In this document: positions 16,283 to 23,903 of the stretch, one piece after another
Layout of the letters: every line of letters starts with the position of its first letter
Position numbering within the stretch: the first letter of the stretch is position 1
NCBI RefSeq assembly: GCF_000768345.1
Contig: NZ_AVPS01000007.1
Location: forward strand, 161,348 to 225,347
DNA length: 64,000 nt
Direction: 5' to 3'
DNA from: Lysobacter concretionis Ko07 = DSM 16239
GTDB lineage: Bacteria > Pseudomonadota > Gammaproteobacteria > Xanthomonadales > Xanthomonadaceae
The notes under the pieces: model-generated
Database searches by the model: none
What the model saw: the letters and a program-made list of their open reading frames with translations, nothing else
What the model was told of the DNA's origin: nothing
Position numbers and translations under genes: made by a program

Positions 16283-18162
16283 GCGGGCCGCACTGGATCG
16301 CCTTCGCGCTGGCCGCCACTGTGCTGATCGGCAGCATGCGGCTGGCATGGCAGCACTGGCGCGGACGCTCCGACACCCGCGACCCCGACACCCGCCGCGC
16401 CGGTCTGCGCCTGGCCGCGCTGCTGACGCTGCAACTCGCGGCCGGCGTGTTGCTGTACCTGACCCTGCTGCCGCCGTCGCGCGATACGGCCACAGGCGCG
16501 CTGACCGTACTGACCGCCGGCGCCGATCCGCAGCTCTGGCAGCCGCAACCGGGCGACACCGTCATCGCGCTGCCCGAGGCGCCCGCGACCGCCGGTGCCG
16601 AGTACGCCCCCGACCTCGCCACGGCCCTGCGCCAGCACCCCAGCGCAAGCGCCCTGCGACTGGTCGGTGACGGGCTGGCTTCGCGCGACCGCGACGCGGT
16701 CCTGCCCGCGCAGGTGACCTTCGTGCCGGCCGCCGCGCCCACCGGCTGGGCGGCCCTGGTTCCGCCCGCCACCAGCGTGCCGGGCGCGACCTTCGCGGTG
16801 CACGGCCGCGCGCAGGGAGTCGAATCCCCCGAAGCCGCCCACGCCGAACTGATCGACCCCGCCGGTGCCGTCGTCGATCGCGCCGGCCTCGCCGACGACG
16901 GCCGCGTGACCCTGCACGGCACCGCCCGCGCGGCCGGCCGCAGCGGATTCCGCCTGCGCCTGCTCGATGCCGCGCAGGAGGTCATCGACACCGTGGTCGT
17001 TCCGCTGCAGACCCTCGACCAGCCCGCGCCGCGCGTGCTGATCGTCGCCGGCGCACCGGGGCCGGAACTGAAATACCTGCGCCGCTGGGCGGTCGATACC
17101 GGCCTGCCGGTGCAGGCCCAGGCCAGTGCCGGTGGCGGCGTCTCGCTGGGCGACAAACCCGTCGCGCTGACCGCCGCGCGCCTGGCCGAAACCGACGTGC
17201 TGATCCTCGACGAGCGCAGCCTCGCGACCCTCGGCGCCGGCCAACGCGCCGCGATCCGGCAGGCCCTGCGCGACGGCCTCGGCGTGTTGGTGCGCAGCAC
17301 CGGTCCTATGGGTAACAGCGCGCGCCGCACCCTGCGCGACTGGGGCCTGCCGGTGAGCGGCGACAACCGGCGCACGCCGCTGCGCCTGCCCGCCGAGGCC
17401 GACGCCGCGCTGCTGCAGGCACGGCGGGGCCCGCCGCGACCGGCGGTACACGGCACGTCGTCCATCCGCGAGGCCGCTACCGCCTCGCACACCGCCACGC
17501 CACCGACGCTGGAGCAGTTCGCCCTGCGGCCCGATCAGGCCCACGCCCTGCTGTACGACGAACGCGACCGGCCAGTCGGTGGCTGGCGCGACATCGGCCG
17601 CGGACGTCTGGCGCTGTTGCCGGTCACCGACAGTTACCAGCTGGTCCTGGTCGGGCGCGACGATCTGCATGCCGAACTGTGGAGCGGCGTGCTGGCCACG
17701 CTGGCCCGCGCGTTGCCGCAGCCGGCGGCCGTCCGCGTCACTACAGCGATGCCGTGGGTGGGCGAGCGCGTGGTGCTGTGCGGCCTGCCGGACGCCGCGG
17801 AGGTGCGCGCGAGCGACAGTGACGACACCCCGGTGACGCTGCAGATCGATCCGGCCACCGGAGCGGACCGCTGCGCCGGCTACTGGCCGCAGCGAGCGGG
17901 CTGGCACGAGCTCCGGCACGGCGACACCGAGCAGGCCTTCCACGTATCCGATCCCGCCGACGCACCGGCGTTGCACCGGCAGCAGACCCTTGAGGCGACC
18001 TGGCTGCGCATCGGCAATCGCGGCGTCATCGCCGCCGCAGCAACCGCGCCTTCCACCCCGGTGCCCGGCCCACGCTGGCCGTGGCTGCTGATGTTCGTGC
18101 TGGCCGCCGGATTGCTGTGGTGGGTGGAGCGTTGGCGACCCCGGACAGTCGAGACCCACTGA
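16279..18162 (+). CDS. Membrane protein with glutamine-amidotransferase-like domain, MoxR cluster
   Basis: The protein has 627 residues. Two N-terminal helices (residues about 5-20 and 45-65) and one C-terminal helix (LLMFVLAAGLLWWVERW) bracket a large extracytoplasmic domain. The middle part (PRVLIVAGAPGPELKYL, then LAETDVLILDERSLATL) resembles the class-I GATase-like fold found in membrane proteins next to BatA-type genes. No Cys-His-Glu triad was confirmed, so enzymatic activity is doubtful. It is last of the nine-gene run and is followed by a repeat-rich gap. The start ATG overlaps the upstream stop. Confidence 0.78.
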   Translation: MSGPHWIAFALAATVLIGSMRLAWQHWRGRSDTRDPDTRRAGLRLAALLTLQLAAGVLLYLTLLPPSRDTATGALTVLTAGADPQLWQPQPGDTVIALPEAPATAGAEYAPDLATALRQHPSASALRLVGDGLASRDRDAVLPAQVTFVPAAAPTGWAALVPPATSVPGATFAVHGRAQGVESPEAAHAELIDPAGAVVDRAGLADDGRVTLHGTARAAGRSGFRLRLLDAAQEVIDTVVVPLQTLDQPAPRVLIVAGAPGPELKYLRRWAVDTGLPVQAQASAGGGVSLGDKPVALTAARLAETDVLILDERSLATLGAGQRAAIRQALRDGLGVLVRSTGPMGNSARRTLRDWGLPVSGDNRRTPLRLPAEADAALLQARRGPPRPAVHGTSSIREAATASHTATPPTLEQFALRPDQAHALLYDERDRPVGGWRDIGRGRLALLPVTDSYQLVLVGRDDLHAELWSGVLATLARALPQPAAVRVTTAMPWVGERVVLCGLPDAAEVRASDSDDTPVTLQIDPATGADRCAGYWPQRAGWHELRHGDTEQAFHVSDPADAPALHRQQTLEATWLRIGNRGVIAAAATAPSTPVPGPRWPWLLMFVLAAGLLWWVERWRPRTVETH

Positions 18163-18215
18163 CGGCGGCGAAGTGACCCGACCGGATCAGCGCCAGGACT
18201 TGGGGAAGCCAGTTT

Positions 18216-18382
18216 TTGATCGTCATTCCCGCGTAGGCGGAGTCCATGGACGTTGCCAGCCAACGACGTCCATGGATCCTGTGATCCCCAGCCCGCGCGC
18301 ATAGCGCTTGGGCGTTCGATCGGACGCGAGCCAGTGGCTCGCAAACGCCCGATCTCATCCCCGCCTTCGCGGGTACGACGAC
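18216..18382. repeat. Nested palindromic repeat element (TCGTCATTCCCGC family)
   Basis: The left end (TTTTTGATCGTCATTCCC...) is complementary to the right end, which ends CGCGGGTACGACGA. Two inner palindromes (TCCATGGACGTTG/CAACGACGTCCATGGA and GCGAGCC/GGCTCGC) nest inside. The left 55 nt recur as the reverse complement at 25641-25695. The gap between the MoxR cluster and the MFS gene contains nothing else I recognise. Confidence 0.7.
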
Positions 18383-18504
18383 CATTTTTCGGACATTTCT
18401 CACGAGAGGGACCAGGGAGGCGTCAAGCCATGTCCTTGCGCCGCCTTGTCATCCACTCTTTCGAACCAGCTGAATTTCGACCCCACCCGGAAACTCCGCT
18501 GGAC

Positions 18505-19710
18505 TCAGGCCATCGTCATCAACCGCCGCTCGTCCCACTTCGCCCACGCATAGATCAACAGCCCGCCCACCGCGGTGGCGGCACCGACGTAGCCGGTCGA
18601 GGTCCAGCCGAACCCGGCGCTGATCGCCATGCCGCCCAGCCACGGGCCGAGGGCGTTGGCGGCGTTGAAGGCGGCGTGGTTGGAGGCGGCGGCGAGGGTC
18701 TGCGCTTCCCCGGCCACGTCCATCAACCGCGTCTGCAGCACCGGCGCCAGCGCGCCCATCGTGCCCAGCGCGACCACCACCGGCAGCACGCTCCACAGCG
18801 ATTGCGCGGCGAGCGGATAGACCAGCAGCACCAGCGCCGACCAGCCCAGGATCACCGCGGCGGCGCGGAACTGCAGGCGGTCGACCAGCCAGCCGCCGGC
18901 GAGGTTGCCGATGATCGAGCCGGCGCCGAACACCGCCATCGCGATCGGGATCCAGCCGTCGCTGACCCCGGTCACTTCGGTCAGCGTGGGGGCGAGGTAG
19001 CTGAAGGCGCAGAACATGCCGGCGAAGCCGACCGCACCGATCAGCAGCGTCAGCCACACCTGCGACTGGTGGAACGCGCGCATCTCGCGCAACGGGCTCT
19101 GGCGCGGCTCGGACGGGTCCGCCGCGAGGAAGCGCGCGATCATCGCGGCCGTCAGCACCGCGATCACCGCGACCAGGGCGAACGTGTAGCGCCAGCTCAG
19201 GGCCTGACCCAGCCAGGTGGCGAGCGGGTTGCCGACCAGGATCGCGATCGACAGGCCCAGCATGACCTTGCTGATCGCCGCGCCGCGCTGGTCGGGGCCG
19301 CTGATGGACGCGGCGACCAGCATCGCGACGCCGAAATACGCACCGTGCGGCAGGCCGGCGATGAAGCGGAACGCCAGCATCGCGTGGTAGTTCGGGGCGA
19401 ACGCGGTCGCCAGATTGCCGAGCGCGTAGAAGCCCATCAACGCCAGCAGCAGCGAACGTCGCGGCAACCGCGCACCGAGGATCGCCAGCACCGGCGCGCC
19501 GACCACGACGCCGAGCGCGTACGCGCTGATCAGGTGGCCGACCTGCGGCTCGGTGATGTCCAGGCCCAGCACGAGGCTGGGCATCAGGCCCATCATCGCG
19601 AACTCGCTGGTGCCGATCGCAAAGCCGCCGGTCGCCAGCGCGAACAGGATCAGGGCGACGCGGCGGCGGTCGAGCGCCGCGGCAGCCGTGGAAGGGATGG
19701 CGTCCGTCAA
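18505..19710 (-). CDS. MFS transporter, AraJ/DHA1-type exporter
   Basis: The protein has 401 residues with about 12 hydrophobic helices. The N-terminus FAIGTSEFAMMGLMPSL and the motif block AYALGVVVGAPVLAILGARLPRR are typical of the AraJ/YdhP branch of the DHA1 drug and sugar exporters. The substrate is unknown. The TTG at 19710 (MTDAIPST) is chosen because AAGGA lies 6 nt upstream and the 84 codons before it are non-family sequence. It is an isolated gene between a repeat element and the divergent antitoxin-like gene. Confidence 0.88.
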   Translation of the reverse strand: MTDAIPSTAAAALDRRRVALILFALATGGFAIGTSEFAMMGLMPSLVLGLDITEPQVGHLISAYALGVVVGAPVLAILGARLPRRSLLLALMGFYALGNLATAFAPNYHAMLAFRFIAGLPHGAYFGVAMLVAASISGPDQRGAAISKVMLGLSIAILVGNPLATWLGQALSWRYTFALVAVIAVLTAAMIARFLAADPSEPRQSPLREMRAFHQSQVWLTLLIGAVGFAGMFCAFSYLAPTLTEVTGVSDGWIPIAMAVFGAGSIIGNLAGGWLVDRLQFRAAAVILGWSALVLLVYPLAAQSLWSVLPVVVALGTMGALAPVLQTRLMDVAGEAQTLAAASNHAAFNAANALGPWLGGMAISAGFGWTSTGYVGAATAVGGLLIYAWAKWDERRLMTMA

Positions 19711-19878
19711 AGCTGGATCCTTGCAGGAAAAGCCGCTTATTGTGCGCCGCAACACTCCGGCAGGGGAGCACGGCGGCGAAACACGGTGATGCGCATTGAA
19801 GGGATGCAAAGCTGTCGCGGCCTTCAACCCCTTCGGCGCCGGCCGGACCTGCGGATGAACGTCAGCCCATAAAGGCCA

Positions 19879-19892
19879 CATTGGGTACAATG
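19879..19892 (+). promoter_or_regulatory. Palindrome overlapping a -10-like box before the antitoxin-like gene
   Basis: CATTG-GGTA-CAATG is a perfect 5-bp inverted repeat, and it overlaps TACAAT at 19886-19891, a good -10 hexamer. A start point near 19898 would precede the ATG at 19920. No matching -35 is visible, which is common where a repressor or activator binds. An operator for autoregulation by the antitoxin is a reasonable guess. Confidence 0.45.
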
Positions 19893-19919
19893 ACCGCGTT
19901 TCCCTTCCGGAATTCCGCC

Positions 19920-20276
19920 ATGGCCCTGCCCCTGCAACTCGACGAACTCGACGACCTCCCACGCACGCCGGCCTCGGACGTCAAGAAGCTCGGCTGGCGC
20001 GGGGTCATGAAATCGGTCGGCCGCGTCGGCAAGGTGGTGGTCACCAACCACAACCAGCCCGAGGCGGTGATCCTGTCGGTGGCCGAGTACGACCTCATCC
20101 TGCGCGCCCTGCAGACGGCCGCGTCCAAGGACCACGACGCGCTGGACACCTTGCGCCGGCGCTTCGACCAGCGGCTGGAATCGCTGCGCGCCGATGACGC
20201 CGGCGACCGCCTGCGCGCATTGATGGACGGGCCGGCAAAACTTGGCGGCGTGCCCCGGGCAGGAACCGGTCACTGA
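19920..20276 (+). CDS. Phd/YefM-like antitoxin-type protein
   Basis: The protein has 118 residues. The core (LPRTPASDVKKLGWRGVMKSV ... VVVTNHNQPEAVILSVAEYDLI) matches the Phd/YefM pattern: a short helix, a beta strand, V-x-x-x-x-x-PxAVILS and a following helix. This fold binds DNA at its N-terminus and neutralises a toxin with its C-terminus. The ATG at 19920 is likely; an ATG at 19890 in frame lies inside the -10-like box. It stops 2 nt before a zeta-like gene, so the two look like one toxin-antitoxin operon. Confidence 0.75.
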   Translation: MALPLQLDELDDLPRTPASDVKKLGWRGVMKSVGRVGKVVVTNHNQPEAVILSVAEYDLILRALQTAASKDHDALDTLRRRFDQRLESLRADDAGDRLRALMDGPAKLGGVPRAGTGH

Positions 20277-20278
20277 CC

Positions 20279-20908
20279 GTGCGGCCGGTGCTCCACGTCC
20301 TCGCCGGCGTCAACGGCGCGGGCAAAAGCTCGGTCGGCGGCCACCTGCTGCAACGCGCCGGCCTGGCCTGGTTCAACCCCGACACCTTCGCCCGCGAACT
20401 GCTCGCCGCGACCGGCTGCAACCAGACCGAGGCCAACGCGGCGGCCTGGCAGGAAGGCATGCACCGGCTGGACGTCGCGTTGGCCGAAGGCACGCACTAC
20501 GCCTTTGAAACCACCCTCGGCGGCAATACCGTGCCGCGCCGGATCCTCGACGCGACCCGCAGCCACGACGTGCTGGTCTGGTTCTGCGGCCTGTCCTCGC
20601 CGCAGCAGCACCTGGCCCGCATCCGCGCCCGCGTCGCCTGCGGCGGCCACGACATTCCCGAAGCCAAAGTCCGCGAACGCTGGACCGCCGCGCGCGAGAA
20701 CCTGATCGGGCTGATGCCGCACCTCGCCCGCCTGCAGGTGCATGACAACAGCGCCGAAGTCGCGCCGGGCGAGCCGATTCCCGACCCGCCGCTGGTGCTG
20801 GAGATGCGCGAAGGCCGCTGCGCCTGGCCGGTCGACCTCGCCTCGCTCGGCCAGACGCCGGACTGGGCCAAACCGCTGGTGGAGGCTGCGCTCAGTCCGG
20901 GCTCCTGA
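20279..20908 (+). CDS. Zeta-toxin-like P-loop kinase
   Basis: The protein has 209 residues and is cytoplasmic. The Walker A motif GVNGAGKSS begins near residue 10, and the block YAFETTLGGNTV near residue 75 is a zeta-type feature (FETT in place of the Ser/Thr-rich substrate loop). Zeta toxins phosphorylate UDP-N-acetylglucosamine and stop peptidoglycan synthesis, but a related clade acts on other small molecules. The GTG start follows the antitoxin-like stop by 2 nt. The partner upstream is Phd-like, not the classic epsilon, so the cognate relationship needs testing. Confidence 0.8.
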   Translation: MRPVLHVLAGVNGAGKSSVGGHLLQRAGLAWFNPDTFARELLAATGCNQTEANAAAWQEGMHRLDVALAEGTHYAFETTLGGNTVPRRILDATRSHDVLVWFCGLSSPQQHLARIRARVACGGHDIPEAKVRERWTAARENLIGLMPHLARLQVHDNSAEVAPGEPIPDPPLVLEMREGRCAWPVDLASLGQTPDWAKPLVEAALSPGS

Positions 20909-20935
20909 GCGGCCGATGTCGTGCACGATGCCCGC

Positions 20936-21442
20936 ATGCGCCCCGTCTTCGACCAGACCCTCATCCTGCCGATCCCGCCCGATTGTTGGGCGCCGCCGAC
21001 CGCGCCAATCACCGTCGCCGGCATCGCGTTGATGCCGAAACCCGAACTCCACATCACCCTGATCGGCCGTGCCCTCGGCGCGGAGCTGCAGGCCACCTTC
21101 GGCTTGGCTGTCGCCGCCGGGATGGTCAGCAAAGCGTTCGCGGCGGGTGACTGGTCGTTCGCCCGCAGCGGCCGGTACCTGCTGCTGCGCAAGACAGACC
21201 CCGCCGGCATCGCCCACTCGATCATCGAACTCATCACGCTGCCGGCGATGGCAGCTTTCCATACCGCGCTCGGCCGCCACCTCGGCCGCCAGCTGCCGGT
21301 CCCGCCCGCGCACGTCACCCTGTACACCGCCGGCCGGGACAACGGCATCGGCGTCGCCAGCCCCCGCCGGCTGCGCGCCCTCACGCAGCGACCGGTGTCA
21401 GCGGCGGAGCTCGAGGCCACGCCAGCGCCCGCCGCCGGATAG
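20936..21442 (+). CDS. 2H-phosphoesterase-like protein
   Basis: The protein has 168 residues (173 from an in-frame GTG at 20921). Two HxT motifs, ELHITLIG near residue 40 and PAHVTLYTA near residue 130, are spaced as in the 2H phosphoesterase/RNA-ligase superfamily, whose members act on 2',5'-linked or cyclic RNA ends. There is no signal or membrane segment. No Shine-Dalgarno sequence precedes either start, which is weak for an independent gene and hints at coupling to the zeta-like gene 27 nt upstream. A role in the toxin module is inference only. Confidence 0.6.
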   Translation: MRPVFDQTLILPIPPDCWAPPTAPITVAGIALMPKPELHITLIGRALGAELQATFGLAVAAGMVSKAFAAGDWSFARSGRYLLLRKTDPAGIAHSIIELITLPAMAAFHTALGRHLGRQLPVPPAHVTLYTAGRDNGIGVASPRRLRALTQRPVSAAELEATPAPAAG

Positions 21443-21685
21443 GAGCGCAACGCCCACACCCGAGCGCCGTCCGCCCCCGTTTCCATACGGTTGCGCAGCG
21501 CGGCGTGTCGATGCGCCGCGGCAAATCCGGGGGCCCCGTGGCGGATTTTTCCGATTGACTCGAGGCCGGTCACCGCGGAAAGGCGAAGGCGGTCACGCAT
21601 CCGCAACGTCCTGAACCCCGGCTGGCCGAGGGGTGTAGAAGCGGACGCAGCAGGGGGGCACATCCACAAAGGGAGTTTGACGAAC

Positions 21686-23665
21686 ATGAAGCGATATTCG
21701 CGCGTGTTGTTGTCCGCGGTAATCGGCGCACTGCTGGCCACCACCGCCATGGCGGAAGAACCCGCCATTCCGATGCAGGACCCGGACGCCGCACTGGCGG
21801 CGCAGTTGAATGCCGAAGAGGTCGCGCTGCGGCCGCAACGTCAGGCATTCCAGCAGTACTTCCGGCAGGCCTACGCCCGCTACCCGGCGATTCCGGCCGG
21901 CACGCTGGAATCCATCGCCTACGTGCAGAGCCGCTGGCTGCACCTCCAGCCCGAACCCGGCGAAACCCGGGGCGAGGCCCACCACCACATGCCCAGCGCG
22001 TACGGCGTGATGGGCCTGTACGGCGGCCAGGGCTTTGCCGACCAGGTCACCGAGGGCGCGCATCTGCTGGGCGTGTCACCGAACCTGGTCCGCAGCGACC
22101 CGCGCACCAACGTGCTGGCCGCCGCGGCGCTACTGGATGCGGAGATCCGCAAGGACCTGCCGCCTGCCGACGCCCGCGCGCGGCTGGACAAGCGCGGCGT
22201 AGTGACCCGGTCGCCGGAGGACATCCGTCCGGCCCTGATGCGCTACGCCGGCTTCTCACCGTCGCCGGCCGAGGCCGCGCGCGCGAGTGCGGTCGGCGAC
22301 TACGCCCGCACCAGCTTTGCCTACGACGTGCTGCTGGCCCAGGACCGCGGCGTCAACGACCGCGGCATCGTGGTGCCGGAACGGGCGATCGAATGGGAGC
22401 GCGCGTTCGACATCGACCAGCTGATCCAGCTGCGCGCGCCGATGGTGCGGCTGGACATCGAGAACGACCGCATCGAGACCGCCGACTACGAGCTGGACCC
22501 GATCAGCGAAACCCTGCGGGCGAAATCGCCACAGCGCATGCCGCTGTCGGCCGCCGGCGAGGTGGCACCGGCGACCGATGTCGGCATCCAGAGCACCGAC
22601 TACACCCCGGCGATCTGGAACCCCGCGTCCGCGTCCAACTACACCGCCTCGCGCGCGGCGGCGGTCAGCGCGGTCACCCTGCACACCGCGCAGGGCAGCT
22701 ACGCCGGCACCATCTCGTGGTTCAAGAACGCCAGCGCCCAGGTCAGCGCGCACTACGTGATCCGCAGCTCCGACGGCCAGGTCACCCAGATGGTGCGCAA
22801 CGCCCACACCGCCTGGCACGTGCGCAACCAGAACAGCTTCACCCTGGGCATCGAGCACGAGGGCTACGTCAACAACAGCTCCTGGTACACCACGGCGATG
22901 TACAACGCATCGGCCGCGCTGGTGCGCAACTTCTGCTCCAAGTACAGCACCATCCCCTGCAGCAGCGCGTTCAAGGGCCCGGCCACCAGCGGCATCAACG
23001 TCCTGTCGACCAGCGTCAAGATCAAGGGCCACCAGCACTACTCCGGCCAGACCCACACCGACCCGGGCATCAACTGGAACTGGGGCAGCTACTACAACCT
23101 GCTGAACCCGGGCGGCGGCGGTGGCACACCGACCACCAAGATCCTGGACGGCTTCGAAAGCAGCGTCGGCCACTTCAACACCAGCCCGGCGTACTCCGGC
23201 AGCACGACCGGCATTTCCACCGCCTCGACCGCGACCCGCGACTGCAGCACGCGCAAGAACGGTTCGTGCTCGCTGCGCGTGCTGCTCAAGGACAACACCG
23301 CGACCTCCGCCGCCTGGGCGGTCCGCCTGCTGTCCGGCAGCGGCAACCCGGCCAGCAACACCGCCCTGACCCGCGCCAACGGCTCGGTCGGGTTCTGGGT
23401 GTGGTCCGGCGGCAGCGGCACCAGCGTCGGCCTGGGCATCGACGACAGCGACGGCACCGAACGCTCCACCAGCAAGGCGATCGCGGCCAACACCTGGACC
23501 TACGTGTCCTGGTCGCTGACCGACGCCGCCCAGTGGAACGCCTGGGTCGGCGGCAACGGCGCGATCACCGCCAGCTCGGTCAAGCTCGACGCGATCTGGC
23601 TGTACCACGCCAACACCGCCTACGACGTCAACGTCTACATCGACGACGTGCAGGTCAGGAACTGA
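21686..23665 (+). CDS. Secreted N-acetylmuramoyl-L-alanine amidase with C-terminal jelly-roll-like domain
   Basis: The protein has 659 residues, with a signal peptide of about 23 residues ending AMA. Residues 60-130 look like a lysozyme/SLT-type helical region (GTLESIAYVQSRW ... SAYGVMGLYGG), but Q replaces the usual catalytic Glu in this stretch. The amidase_2 domain spans about 325-475 with VTLHT (H333), IEHEGYV and GHQHYSGQTHTDPG (H449 to D459), which supply zinc ligands and catalytic groups for cleaving the muramyl-alanine bond. A glycine-rich linker (about 474-478) leads to a beta-rich module to 659, probably carbohydrate-binding. The ATG at 21686 has GGGAG 11 nt upstream. A strong terminator follows. 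Such enzymes are frequent in lytic, bacteria-killing Lysobacteraceae. Confidence 0.88.
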   Translation: MKRYSRVLLSAVIGALLATTAMAEEPAIPMQDPDAALAAQLNAEEVALRPQRQAFQQYFRQAYARYPAIPAGTLESIAYVQSRWLHLQPEPGETRGEAHHHMPSAYGVMGLYGGQGFADQVTEGAHLLGVSPNLVRSDPRTNVLAAAALLDAEIRKDLPPADARARLDKRGVVTRSPEDIRPALMRYAGFSPSPAEAARASAVGDYARTSFAYDVLLAQDRGVNDRGIVVPERAIEWERAFDIDQLIQLRAPMVRLDIENDRIETADYELDPISETLRAKSPQRMPLSAAGEVAPATDVGIQSTDYTPAIWNPASASNYTASRAAAVSAVTLHTAQGSYAGTISWFKNASAQVSAHYVIRSSDGQVTQMVRNAHTAWHVRNQNSFTLGIEHEGYVNNSSWYTTAMYNASAALVRNFCSKYSTIPCSSAFKGPATSGINVLSTSVKIKGHQHYSGQTHTDPGINWNWGSYYNLLNPGGGGGTPTTKILDGFESSVGHFNTSPAYSGSTTGISTASTATRDCSTRKNGSCSLRVLLKDNTATSAAWAVRLLSGSGNPASNTALTRANGSVGFWVWSGGSGTSVGLGIDDSDGTERSTSKAIAANTWTYVSWSLTDAAQWNAWVGGNGAITASSVKLDAIWLYHANTAYDVNVYIDDVQVRN

Positions 23666-23696
23666 TCGCCAAACGCGGATAAACGCGCCGTATGGA

Positions 23697-23731
23697 CGCC
23701 CGCCGGCCTCTCTCCCCGGCGGGCGTTTTTA
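23697..23731 (+). terminator. Rho-independent terminator after the amidase gene
   Basis: CGCCCGCCGG at 23697-23706 and CCGGCGGGCG at 23716-23725 form a 10-bp stem around a 9-nt loop, followed by TTTTTA. It ends the amidase transcript and precedes the BCCT gene. Confidence 0.9.
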
Positions 23732-23903
23732 TTGGAAGCGCGAGCGCGTGGTGGGACGGACCCCGTTCCGATTGCACGGGAAAAACAAGCTCCCGCCGCG
23801 GCAGCGATGTGTCGTCGAACGGGGACGTGAGCGATCCATTTCACCCACGCCGCGGCCGGCGGTGCCTAAGCTGCACGCACACACGCTTCGTGGGAATACA
23901 CGC

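Noticed and set aside
16815..16835. tRNA T-arm-like GAGTCGAATCCC string
   Set aside because: It lies inside the GATase-like gene with no acceptor or anticodon stems around it.
19711..19962. N-terminal extension of the MFS gene
   Set aside because: The 84 codons are not membrane-like and overlap the divergent antitoxin promoter; the TTG at 19710 has a good Shine-Dalgarno.
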